DNA from: Betaproteobacteria bacterium
GTDB lineage: Bacteria > Pseudomonadota > Gammaproteobacteria > Burkholderiales > SG8-39
Assembly (NCBI GenBank): GCA_029858545.1
Contig: JAOUFA010000062.1
Location: forward strand, 1 to 12,998
Length of the DNA: 12,998 nt
Reading direction: 5' to 3'
Shown: one piece after another, positions 1 to 6,364 of the stretch
Position numbering within the stretch: the first letter of the stretch is position 1
How the letters are laid out: each line of letters opens with the position of its first letter
Notes under the pieces: model-generated
Databases searched by the model: none
What the model was told of the DNA's origin: nothing
The model's input: the letters and a program-made list of their open reading frames with translations, nothing else
Made by a program: the position numbers and the translations under genes

Positions 1-1
1 C

Positions 2-106
2 GAGTATCCGCGCGAAATCGAGTTTATCGACGCGCTGCCGATGACCACCACCGGCAAGGTGCAGAGGAAGGAATTGAGGAAGCGCGAAGAGGGAAACAAG
101 AGCTAG
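2..106 (+). CDS. acyl-CoA synthetase / AMP-dependent ligase, C-terminal end only
   Basis: Only the last 34 codons are visible; the gene enters from the left edge and stops with TAG at 104-106. The peptide contains YPREIEF and then the run PMTTTGKVQRKEL. This is the C-terminal A10 motif of the ANL superfamily (acyl-CoA synthetases, benzoate-CoA-type ligases). The lysine of TTGK (visible residue 19) is the residue that in this family catalyses adenylate formation. The enzyme would activate a carboxylic acid with ATP and load it onto CoA in the cytoplasm. The YPR-EIEF wording resembles benzoate-CoA and medium-chain acyl-CoA ligases, but the substrate cannot be read from this fragment. It converges on the TraF-like gene, with 37 bases between the two stops. 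Confidence 0.88.
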   Translation, partial: EYPREIEFIDALPMTTTGKVQRKELRKREEGNKS

Positions 107-132
107 CAGCGCGGGCGCGTCACGCGCGCTGC
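106..132. terminator. possible bidirectional hairpin between convergent genes
   Basis: The arms GCAGCGCG (106-113) and CGCGCTGC (125-132) can pair around an 11-base loop. A GCGCG/CGCGC alternative fold also exists. It sits exactly between two convergent stop codons, where a terminator is expected. There is no T tract on either side, so intrinsic termination is doubtful. Confidence 0.3.
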
Positions 133-143
133 CGATCCGAAAG

Positions 144-1430
144 CTAGAATCTGACGCCGAGCTGCAACGCGCCCATGAATTCCTCGTTGCCGCGTCTGGC
201 GATCGCGGCATCGACGTGCAGCGTGCCAAACAGGGCGATGCCCAGACCAATCGAGGGCAGGCCCTGATAGTTGCCGGTCCGGTCGGTACGGTAGCCGGCG
301 CGCAACTGAAACCAATCCAGCAGATTGAATTCGGCGCCGAGCGCGATGTATTGCGTCGCCTTCTCGAGTCCCACGGGGTTGTTCCGGGTGATATCGAAAT
401 CCAGCGCGACCGTGGTCCAGTCGGTATGGTGACTGATGCCCGCGCGATACTGGGGCTTGAGATCGATCTGGTTGCCGAGGGCGGTCGTGAAGCTCTTGGA
501 AATCACGTTCTTGCCGACCAGGCCGGCGCGGAACCCGGAGCCCAGGTCTTTGGCGATGCCAAGATCGAAGTTACTGCCGCTGTAGTCCTTTCTTCCTTGA
601 TCGACCGTGATGTTCGCATTTTGCGGGTTGACGCTGTAATCGAAGGTCCAGTACTTCATCTGCTTGGGGGTGACGCCGATCGCGATGTTGTCGAGAGATT
701 CAAACTGGTGCGCGAGGCTGACGCCGATTTCCTCCTGAGCCACGCCACGCAGGTCGAAGCGCGATTGGAGGGAGGAATTGGGATCGATCAGGGTGGTGCC
801 GTTGCCCAGTGCGAGCAGTGCCGCAAGGGTTGCGGGAGTGGGGCTGGTCGCATAGAGGGTTGCGGCGTCTTGCAGCGGCTTCAGAGTCAGTGCGTCATCG
901 TTCGCGGCGTAGACGAAACGGGCGCCGAGATCCGCACGGGCCGACGCGTAAACCCCGACGCCCAGGGTTTTCCCCGGAACCCCCACCGTCAGGGGCGCGG
1001 CAAACAGGTCGACCTCGAGATCCTTGTTGCTTACCGCATTCAATATGGCGCGCAAATCGCCAATGGCGGTCGCGATGGTTCCCGAGTTGACGGGCGTCTG
1101 GCCACCGGCGTTGTTGAACTGGTTGATCGCCGTCGTCAAGCGGTCGGCGGTGGCCTTCAGGTTGTCGATGTTATCCAGCAGTTTGTCGGGGTCGGCCGCA
1201 TGCACGCTGATGATCGGCAATTCGACGCTGAAGCGATCCTTTTCGCGTTGCAAGGAAAGCAAGGCGGGATTCAGGTAGGACGCGTTGCCGCTTGTTGCGG
1301 CCGACACGCCCGTCCCGCCCATCGCCGCGGAGCGTGGGTCGAAGTAGCCGAACGGCGCCGCATGGGCGGCGCCGGCGAGCAATGCCAGGGCCAGGGGGAC
1401 AACGTGAAGTGCGCGCGGGGTCTTGTACAA
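144..1430 (-). CDS. TraF-like (TraF_2 family) outer-membrane beta-barrel protein
   Basis: This is a 428-residue exported protein. The start is TTG at 1430, chosen because GAGGAG (1437-1442) lies 6 bases upstream and an N-terminal signal peptide follows at once: basic MYKTPR, a hydrophobic VVPLALALLAG core and a likely cut after AHA (residue 24). The mature part opens with APFGYFDPRSAAMGGTGV and repeats the S-x-NPALL pattern seen in FadL/TraF_2-type barrels. It then has alternating beta-strand segments and ends in LGVRF, a terminal phenylalanine typical of BAM-inserted outer-membrane proteins. The family is named after plasmid-F TraF, but most chromosomal members lie outside conjugation operons and no other transfer gene is visible here, so a conjugative role is not supported. 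A porin or hydrophobic-ligand channel role is an inference. It has its own promoter (1481-1510). Confidence 0.82.
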   Translation of the reverse strand: MYKTPRALHVVPLALALLAGAAHAAPFGYFDPRSAAMGGTGVSAATSGNASYLNPALLSLQREKDRFSVELPIISVHAADPDKLLDNIDNLKATADRLTTAINQFNNAGGQTPVNSGTIATAIGDLRAILNAVSNKDLEVDLFAAPLTVGVPGKTLGVGVYASARADLGARFVYAANDDALTLKPLQDAATLYATSPTPATLAALLALGNGTTLIDPNSSLQSRFDLRGVAQEEIGVSLAHQFESLDNIAIGVTPKQMKYWTFDYSVNPQNANITVDQGRKDYSGSNFDLGIAKDLGSGFRAGLVGKNVISKSFTTALGNQIDLKPQYRAGISHHTDWTTVALDFDITRNNPVGLEKATQYIALGAEFNLLDWFQLRAGYRTDRTGNYQGLPSIGLGIALFGTLHVDAAIARRGNEEFMGALQLGVRF

Positions 1431-1453
1431 GGACTTCTCCTCAATAATCCAGA

Positions 1454-1470
1454 CGGCCTCTTGCAGGCCG
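1454..1470 (-). other. small 5'-UTR hairpin of the TraF-like gene
   Basis: CGGCCT (1454-1459) and AGGCCG (1465-1470) form a perfect 6-bp stem with a 5-base loop. It lies just inside the predicted transcript start (about 1474) and about 12 bases before the GAGGAG ribosome site. It may stabilise the 5' end of the mRNA. No riboswitch resemblance was seen. Confidence 0.35.
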
Positions 1471-1480
1471 CGACCGGAGA

Positions 1481-1510
1481 ACTATAGGGAAGGTGTCGGG
1501 TTCAAGTCAA
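1481..1510 (-). promoter_or_regulatory. sigma70 promoter of the TraF-like gene
   Basis: Read on the minus strand, there is TTGACT (-35, 1505-1510), an 18-base spacer and TATAGT (-10, 1481-1486). Each hexamer matches the consensus at five of six positions. Transcription would start near 1474, giving a leader of about 44 bases before the TTG start. Confidence 0.7.
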
Positions 1511-1534
1511 TTGCCCAACCGGAATTTTGCGACC

Positions 1535-1577
1535 GTGCGGCGACGATGTCGCGATGTCGTTGTGCGGCAACGACATC
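1535..1577. repeat. perfect 10-bp inverted repeat with a nearby direct repeat
   Basis: GATGTCGTTG (1553-1562) and CAACGACATC (1568-1577) are perfect inverted copies around the 5-base loop TGCGG. The motif GTGCGGCRACGA occurs twice in the same direction (1535-1546 and 1562-1573), and GATGTCG also occurs just before the stem. The site lies upstream of the TraF-like promoter and downstream of the tRNA 3' end. It could be an operator for a dimeric regulator, or an RNA hairpin ending the tRNA transcript. There is no T tract after the hairpin on either strand. Confidence 0.5.
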
Positions 1578-1641
1578 ATTGCGTGGTATCGCGGCTCGAA
1601 ATCGGTGGCCGCCGCAAGGCCGGTGTCGCGAGACCCGGAAC

Positions 1642-1650
1642 TGCTAGAAT
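1642..1650 (+). promoter_or_regulatory. candidate extended -10 promoter for the methyltransferase-permease-oxyR operon
   Basis: TGC (1642-1644) followed by TAGAAT (1645-1650) is an extended -10 element with five of six consensus bases. No good -35 hexamer is seen 16-18 bases upstream. A transcript starting near 1657 would run through the complement of the whole tRNA-Arg gene before reaching the ATG at 1761. Confidence 0.4.
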
Positions 1651-1654
1651 CGCC

Positions 1655-1730
1655 TGGCGCCCCGAAGACGAATCGAACGTCCGACCTGCCCCTTAGGAGG
1701 GGGCTGCTCTATCCACTGAGCTACCGGGGC
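1655..1730 (-). tRNA. tRNA-Arg (anticodon CCU)
   Basis: A 76-base cloverleaf can be folded on the minus strand, including an encoded CCA (1657-1655). The acceptor stem GCCCCGG (1730-1724) pairs with TCGGGGC (1665-1659) with one G-U pair, and the discriminator base is G. The D arm is GCTC/GAGC. The anticodon stem GCCCC/GGGGC encloses the loop CTCCTAA, giving anticodon CCU, which reads AGG. The T arm is GGACG-TTCGATT-CGTCT. AGG is a rare arginine codon in high-GC bacteria. The gene stands alone and lies antisense to the leader of the next plus-strand gene. Confidence 0.96.
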
Positions 1731-1741
1731 GCGAGGCGCGG

Positions 1742-1750
1742 ATTTTATCA
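1742..1750 (-). promoter_or_regulatory. tRNA-Arg promoter, extended -10 with GC-rich discriminator
   Basis: On the minus strand, TGA-TAAAAT (1750-1742) is an extended -10 element placed so that transcription would begin about 5 bases before the mature tRNA end at 1730. The bases between -10 and the tRNA are almost all G or C. Such a discriminator is known from stable-RNA promoters under stringent (ppGpp) control. No convincing -35 was found. The element lies in the leader of the divergently read methyltransferase gene. Confidence 0.5.
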
Positions 1751-1760
1751 GGCGGATGCA

Positions 1761-2651
1761 ATGTTCTTGGATCGGGGACGCTCCACGGTGACAAATCTTC
1801 TGCCGGACACGCGGCGCTTGGTCGTTGCGCTGATGCTCGCGCAGGCGGGAACCGTGCAGGCCTGGGACGATGGCACGGTTCCCTTTGTGGTCTCGCCCGA
1901 GGAAGTCGTCGATCGCATGTTGCGCATCGCCGAACTGCGCGCCGAGGATTATCTGCTCGATCTGGGCTCGGGCGACGGCCGGATCGTGATCGAAGCGGCG
2001 CGTCGTGGTGCGCGCGGCCTGGGTGTGGACATCGATTCGTCGCTCGTTGCGCGCGCGAGACAGAACGCCGCGCGGGCGGGCGTTGCCGACCGCGCGCGCT
2101 TCGAGACGCGAGATCTGTTTGAAACTGATCTCTCGCCAGCGAGCGTAATCACGCTCTATCTGCTGCCCGAGGTCAATCTCAAGCTGATGCCGCGCTTGCT
2201 GGCGCTGAAACCGGGTACCCGGGTGGTGTCGCACGACTGGGATATGGGATCCTGGCTGCCCGACGAGACGGTCGAGTTGCGCATCGCGGAAAAGCCGGTG
2301 GGCGCCGATCTCCATTCGAGAATTCACCTCTGGGTGGTCCCCGCCGATGCGCGCGGGAGCTGGACGAGCGAGATGCCCGGCTACGGCGGAAGCTGGCGGT
2401 TTCAGATCGCGCAAACGCTGCAGGTGCTGGATGTCTCTGCACAGGTTGCCGGTATCGAGATGCTCGTGCGCGGTACACGCTTGCGCGGCAGCGAAATCCG
2501 CATGGTGTTGAGCGGTCTGGTGGCCGGGCACGCGGCGCATCACTTGTTCCGGGGCGTGCTGCGCGGTGACCGGATCGAGGGCGAACTCACGATTTCGGAC
2601 GGCGAGGAGAGGAGGACGATGTCATGGCAGGCGACACGAACAACAAAATAG
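1761..2651 (+). CDS. class I SAM-dependent methyltransferase with secretory-type N-terminus
   Basis: The ATG at 1761 is preceded by AGGCGG at 5 bases and gives 296 residues. A GTG at 1788 (287 residues) is a possible alternative. The open frame extends further upstream, but that part overlaps the tRNA gene and is not credible as protein. Residues 18-34 (RRLVVALMLAQAGTVQA) look like a signal peptide. The Rossmann domain follows: motif I LLDLGSGDGRIVI (66-76), acidic motif II GLGVDID (86-92) and VVSHDWDMGSW (155-165). This arrangement, including SPEEVVDRML and YLLPEVNLKLMPRLL, resembles the FAM173/ATPSCKMT-like methyltransferases, whose mitochondrial members methylate lysines. The last 110 or so residues form an extra domain that I do not recognise. 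The substrate is unknown. The next gene begins inside its 3' end (28-base overlap), so the two are probably co-translated. Confidence 0.85.
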   Translation: MFLDRGRSTVTNLLPDTRRLVVALMLAQAGTVQAWDDGTVPFVVSPEEVVDRMLRIAELRAEDYLLDLGSGDGRIVIEAARRGARGLGVDIDSSLVARARQNAARAGVADRARFETRDLFETDLSPASVITLYLLPEVNLKLMPRLLALKPGTRVVSHDWDMGSWLPDETVELRIAEKPVGADLHSRIHLWVVPADARGSWTSEMPGYGGSWRFQIAQTLQVLDVSAQVAGIEMLVRGTRLRGSEIRMVLSGLVAGHAAHHLFRGVLRGDRIEGELTISDGEERRTMSWQATRTTK

Positions 2652-3964
2652 CTGCAGCACCGAAGGCGTTGCTTTCGGTAACCGACGGCAGCTTCCTGAT
2701 GATCGGAATGGTGATCGGCGTGGGAATATTCAAGGTCCCATCCGGAGTCGCCGCGAGTGTGTCATCGGTGCCGGCGTTTTTGCTGGCCTGGCTGCTGGGC
2801 GGGGCGGCGTCGCTGTGCGGGGCGCTGGTATACGCTGAACTGTCCGCGCGCTACCCGCAGACCGGGGGGGAGTATGGGTTTCTCGCGCGCGGCTTCGGTC
2901 CGGCCGCGGGATTCCTCTTTGGATGGTCGCGCATGACGGTGATCCAGACGGGTGCGATCGCCGCAGTGGCCTTCGTATTCGGCGATTACGCTTCGCAGAT
3001 TCTGCACCTTGGGACGCGCAGTGCGGCGATCTACGCGGTGCTCGCGGTGATTGTATTCACGGGACTCAATGTCGCGGGGACAAGGCGCTCCAAGAATCTG
3101 CAGAAGACCATGGAAATCGCGCTCATTGCCGCGATGGTCCTGATGTCTCTGGGCGCACTGTTGAAATCCGGGGCACCGGTAAGAGTCGAGCCCGCGCCGC
3201 AATCCGGTACGTTCGGTTTGGCGATGATCCTGGTGCTGTTTACCTATGGAGGATGGAACGAAGCGGCGTATCTGGGTGGCGAATTGCGGGACGCCAAGCG
3301 CAGCATGACGCGCGTGCTGGTGGTGGGCATCGTCGCTGTCAGTGCATTGTATCTGCTGGTGAACCTGGGCTATCTCGCCGTGCTTGGGCTCGAAGGCATG
3401 CGCAACTCGAGCGTGGTCGCCGCTGACGTGATGCACGTGATCGCGGGAGATCGGGGTGCGCTGCTGCTCTCGGCGGTGGTGTGCGTGTCGGCGGCCACTA
3501 CGCTCAACGCCGCGATCTTCACCGGCGCGCGAACGATGTATGCCCTCGGTCAGGACTTCAAGTTCTTGCGCGTGCTGGGCGACTGGAGGGAGTCGGGCAG
3601 CACGCCGGCGAATGCGCTGATTCTTCAGGGGGCGATCACGCTCGCGCTGGTGCTCGCGGGATCGGTGACGCCCGATGGCTTCAGTTCGATGGTGGCCTAT
3701 ACCGCACCCGTGTTCTGGACATTCTTCCTGGCTGCCGGCCTGACGCTGTTCGTGTTCCGGGCGCGCGGCGGTGAGGACCCCGCGTTTCGTGTGCCGCTCT
3801 ATCCGGTCGTTCCGGGCGCCTTTTGCGCGATGTGCCTGTACATGCTCTATTCGAGCATCGACTACGCGGTGCATGGGTCGAACTTCAGTACCGCGGTACT
3901 GGCGGGAATCATCGTGATGGCCTCGGGAATTCCTCTCTATCTGTGGGCGCGTAGCCGGCAATGA
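2624..3964 (+). CDS. APC-family amino-acid permease (LAT/SteT-like)
   Basis: This is a 446-residue inner-membrane transporter with about 12 hydrophobic segments. The start at 2624 has a strong ribosome site (GGAGG, 2611-2615) at 8 bases. The first membrane segment carries MIGMVIGVGIF (27-36). It corresponds to the unwound glycine-rich stretch that binds the substrate backbone in LeuT-fold APC transporters. It is followed by the conserved AELSARYPQTGGEYGFL (71-87). These features match the amino-acid permease/exchanger group related to SteT and LAT. The transported amino acid cannot be predicted from sequence. The gene overlaps the methyltransferase by 28 bases and its TGA overlaps the oxyR ATG (ATGA), indicating one operon. 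Confidence 0.9.
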   Translation: MAGDTNNKIAAAPKALLSVTDGSFLMIGMVIGVGIFKVPSGVAASVSSVPAFLLAWLLGGAASLCGALVYAELSARYPQTGGEYGFLARGFGPAAGFLFGWSRMTVIQTGAIAAVAFVFGDYASQILHLGTRSAAIYAVLAVIVFTGLNVAGTRRSKNLQKTMEIALIAAMVLMSLGALLKSGAPVRVEPAPQSGTFGLAMILVLFTYGGWNEAAYLGGELRDAKRSMTRVLVVGIVAVSALYLLVNLGYLAVLGLEGMRNSSVVAADVMHVIAGDRGALLLSAVVCVSAATTLNAAIFTGARTMYALGQDFKFLRVLGDWRESGSTPANALILQGAITLALVLAGSVTPDGFSSMVAYTAPVFWTFFLAAGLTLFVFRARGGEDPAFRVPLYPVVPGAFCAMCLYMLYSSIDYAVHGSNFSTAVLAGIIVMASGIPLYLWARSRQ

Positions 3965-4902
3965 CCCTCACCGAACTGCGCTACATCGTCGCCGTCGCGC
4001 GCGAGCGGCATTTCGGTCGCGCCGCGGAGTCCTGCTTCGTTTCGCAGCCCACGCTTTCGGTGGCGATCAAGAAGCTCGAGGACGAACTGGGCATGACGAT
4101 TTTTGAGCGCGGTCCGGGCGAGGTGAGCGTCACGCCCCTCGGGCGAGCGGTGGTCGGTCAGGCGCAGCGGGTGCTCGAGGAGGCTGCGCGGGTAAAGGAG
4201 ATCGCCGTGGCGGGGAGCGATCCGGTGGCGGGCAACCTGCGTTTCGGCGCGATCTACACCATCGGTCCCTACCTGCTACCCAAACTGATTCCCGTGATTC
4301 GGCGCACGCTGCCGTCCATGCAATTACTGCTCCAGGAGAATCTTACCCATCGGCTTGCCGAGTTGCTCAAGCACGGCGAAGTCGACGCGATTTTGATCGC
4401 GTTGCCCTTCGACGAGCCGGGAGTGGTGACCTGGCCTCTCTACGATGAACCCTTCTTCGTCGCGATGCCCCAAGGCCATCGCTGGGAGAAGAAGAAGTCG
4501 ATCACCGTCGACGAACTGACCCGGGAGAGCCTGTTGCTGCTGGGCGAGGGGCATTGCTTGCGCGATCAAGTGCTCGATTTCTGCCGCAGCGCGAATCGCG
4601 CGGCCAATCGCAGCGGGCTGGCGCGCAGTTTCGAGGGAAGTTCGCTGGAGACGATTCGCCAAATGGTGGCGGGGGGCGTTGGCGTGACGGTGCTGCCCTC
4701 GACATCGATCGGGGCGGGCGGGGCGGCGAACGATTTGATCCGCATACGCGCGTTCGCCAAGCCGGTGCCCGAGCGGCGCGTGGCGCTCGCCTGGCGGCGC
4801 AGTTTTCCTCGCCGCCAGGCGATTGAATCCCTGCGCGGGGCGATTCTTGCCTGCGAGCTATCGCAGGTCGTGAAACTGCACGATGCGGCTGCGTCGAACT
4901 GA
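3961..4902 (+). CDS. oxyR: hydrogen-peroxide sensor and LysR-type regulator OxyR
   Basis: The 313-residue protein begins with the LysR helix-turn-helix (MTLTELRYIVAVARERHFGR, with SQPTLSVAIKKLEDELG in the recognition region, 28-44) and continues into a periplasmic-binding-fold sensor domain. The key stretch is GEGHCLRDQVLDFC. Its cysteines are residues 199 and 208, the same numbers as the peroxidatic and resolving cysteines of E. coli OxyR. The later SLETIRQMVAGGVGVTVLPS also matches OxyR. Peroxide should form the C199-C208 disulfide and switch on catalase, alkyl hydroperoxide reductase and related genes. No Shine-Dalgarno sequence is visible. The ATG overlaps the permease stop, so translation is probably coupled. 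oxyR is often autoregulated from its own promoter; here it appears to be the third gene of an operon. Confidence 0.95.
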   Translation: MTLTELRYIVAVARERHFGRAAESCFVSQPTLSVAIKKLEDELGMTIFERGPGEVSVTPLGRAVVGQAQRVLEEAARVKEIAVAGSDPVAGNLRFGAIYTIGPYLLPKLIPVIRRTLPSMQLLLQENLTHRLAELLKHGEVDAILIALPFDEPGVVTWPLYDEPFFVAMPQGHRWEKKKSITVDELTRESLLLLGEGHCLRDQVLDFCRSANRAANRSGLARSFEGSSLETIRQMVAGGVGVTVLPSTSIGAGGAANDLIRIRAFAKPVPERRVALAWRRSFPRRQAIESLRGAILACELSQVVKLHDAAASN

Positions 4903-4966
4903 GCGGCGGTAACCCCCGGGTGGCTGCGATACACTCACGCATCTTCACGCCGGAGCCTTTTCCTCG

Positions 4967-6190
4967 ATGAATCTCGATCGCTTTCGCACCCCCGCGCTGG
5001 TGCTTGCCTGCGGCAGCCTGATTTTGTGCGTGAGCTTTGGCGTGCGCTCGTCCTTCGGACTGTTTCTGCAACCGATGAGCGTGGAGAACGGCTGGGGCCG
5101 CGAAGTGTTCTCCTTCGCGATGGCGATCCAGAACCTGTTGTGGGGGCTGCTGGGTCCTTTCGCGGGCGCGATCGGCGACCGCTGGGGCATGGGAAGGGTG
5201 ATTGTCGGCTGCGGGATCGCTTATGCGCTCGGGCTGGTGGTGATGGCCTACACCGACAATCCGCTTTCGCTCTATCTCGGGTCAGGATTCCTGATCGGGC
5301 TTGCGCTCTCGGGTACCACCTTCGCCACCATACTCGCGGTGATTGGCCGCTGGGTGCCGGTCGAACGTCGCAGCACGGCGCTCGGTGTCGCCACTGCGAC
5401 CGGGTCCTTCGGTCAGTTCGCTCTGGTGCCGGTGGCTCAATGGTTGATCGGGGGACTCGAGTGGCGCCATGCGCTGTTGGGACTGGCGGCGATCGTCTTG
5501 CTGATCGTGCCGCTCGGGGCGGCGCTGTCGGGCCGGCCTGCCTCGGCGACGCCGCACGCGGGAGTCGCGCCGCAATCGATGCGCGAGGCGCTGCGCGAGG
5601 CGCTCGGCGAGCGAGGTTTCCACCTGCTGTTCTGGGGTTATTTCGTCTGCGGTTTTCACATCGCGATGCTGTCGGTGCATCTGCCCGCCTTCGTGGTGGA
5701 CGGGGGACTCAAGCCGGAGCATGGCATGATGGCGATTGCGCTGATCGGGCTCTGCAATATGGTTGGATCCTTCGTTTCGGGGGTGCTGGGTGGACGATTC
5801 AGCAAGAAGTACCTGCTCTCGGCAATCTATCTGCTGCGCGGAGTATTCATCCTCGCGCTGATACTGGCGCCATTGACCCCGTTGACGCTCTACCTGTTTG
5901 CGATGGGAATCGGATTTCTGTGGCTCTCGACCGTGCCGCTCACCAACGGGCTGGTCGGGCAGATCTTCGGTATGCGCTACGCGGGGACACTCGCGGCGAT
6001 TGTCTTCGTCGGACACCAGATCGGCAGTTTCATCGGCGTGTGGCTGGCGGGCTATGTCTACGACAGAGTGGGCAGCTATGCGCCGGCATTCTGGATATCG
6101 GTGGGTCTCAGCGTTTTTGCGGCGATTGTCAATCTTCCCGTCAACGAACGTCCTCTCGCGATGCGCAGGTCGGCGGTGGGAGCGGCATGA
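4967..6190 (+). CDS. major facilitator superfamily transporter
   Basis: This is a 407-residue protein with about 12 membrane segments. The loop between segments 2 and 3 carries the MFS signature A motif GAIGDRWGMGRVI (67-79). The stretch FSFAMAIQNLLWGLLGPFAGA (48-68) and the later LSTVPLTNGLVGQIFG resemble the monocarboxylate/oxalate-formate-like branch of MFS. An organic acid is therefore a reasonable guess for substrate, but not a proven one. A weak ribosome site, GGAG (4952-4955), lies 11 bases before the ATG. A possible -10 (TGCGATACACT, 4925-4935) lies in the 64-base gap after oxyR, so the gene may have its own promoter. Its TGA overlaps the start of the following 45-codon gene. Confidence 0.88.
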   Translation: MNLDRFRTPALVLACGSLILCVSFGVRSSFGLFLQPMSVENGWGREVFSFAMAIQNLLWGLLGPFAGAIGDRWGMGRVIVGCGIAYALGLVVMAYTDNPLSLYLGSGFLIGLALSGTTFATILAVIGRWVPVERRSTALGVATATGSFGQFALVPVAQWLIGGLEWRHALLGLAAIVLLIVPLGAALSGRPASATPHAGVAPQSMREALREALGERGFHLLFWGYFVCGFHIAMLSVHLPAFVVDGGLKPEHGMMAIALIGLCNMVGSFVSGVLGGRFSKKYLLSAIYLLRGVFILALILAPLTPLTLYLFAMGIGFLWLSTVPLTNGLVGQIFGMRYAGTLAAIVFVGHQIGSFIGVWLAGYVYDRVGSYAPAFWISVGLSVFAAIVNLPVNERPLAMRRSAVGAA

Positions 6191-6324
6191 AGCCGGTCGA
6201 TCGTACGTTGTGGTGGAGAGTGCTGGCGGTGATGCTGCTGGGGTTCGCGAGCGCGGCGGCGTTCTCCGCCTATCTGCGCCCCGGGATGCTGATTCAGTTT
6301 GCCAATCTGCTCTTGTGTTATTGA
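6187..6324 (+). CDS. small membrane protein, 45 residues, coupled to the MFS gene
   Basis: This short gene starts with an ATG that overlaps the MFS stop (ATGA) and has a good ribosome site, GGGAG (6178-6182), 4 bases upstream. The product begins MKPVDRTLWWR, with positive charges before a hydrophobic stretch VLAVMLLGFASAAAFSAY. It ends in a second, shorter hydrophobic part, RPGMLIQFANLLLCY. One inner-membrane segment, with the basic end in the cytoplasm, is likely. The hydrophobicity, ribosome site and tight overlap support a real gene. I do not recognise the family. It may be a small partner of the transporter or simply a co-transcribed membrane peptide. Confidence 0.6.
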   Translation: MKPVDRTLWWRVLAVMLLGFASAAAFSAYLRPGMLIQFANLLLCY

Positions 6325-6364
6325 ACCCCGGGTGCACGTTATTCAACAGGCTGGATGGAATCGA

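Noticed and set aside
216..1487. Long plus-strand open frame (423 codons) opposite the TraF-like gene
   Set aside because: It is the antisense shadow of a gene with a clear signal peptide, ribosome site and promoter; its translation has no recognisable domain or coherent hydrophobic pattern.
1655..1730. tRNA-Arg as an integration site for a mobile element
   Set aside because: No integrase gene and no duplicated tRNA 3' end were seen in the flanks; neighbouring genes look like ordinary chromosome.
1527..1760. N-terminal extension of the methyltransferase frame through the tRNA region
   Set aside because: It would translate the complement of a tRNA and has no conserved sequence; the ATG at 1761 with AGGCGG and a signal-like N-terminus is more plausible.
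2211..2222. 12-base palindrome CCGGGTACCCGG
   Set aside because: It lies inside the methyltransferase coding region at a conserved Pro-Gly-Thr-Arg stretch and is explained by GC-rich codon choice.
2762..3961. Long minus-strand open frame opposite the permease
   Set aside because: Its product is rich in Arg, His and Gln, as expected from the complement of a GC-rich membrane-protein gene; the plus strand has a clear APC permease.
4903..4966. Possible terminator after oxyR (CCCCCGGGTGG region)
   Set aside because: Only a short imperfect pairing is possible and there is no T tract; termination here cannot be supported.
6325..6364. Inverted TTGAA/TTCAA pair before the propeller lipoprotein
   Set aside because: A 5-base arm with a long loop is expected by chance; no T tract and no other support.
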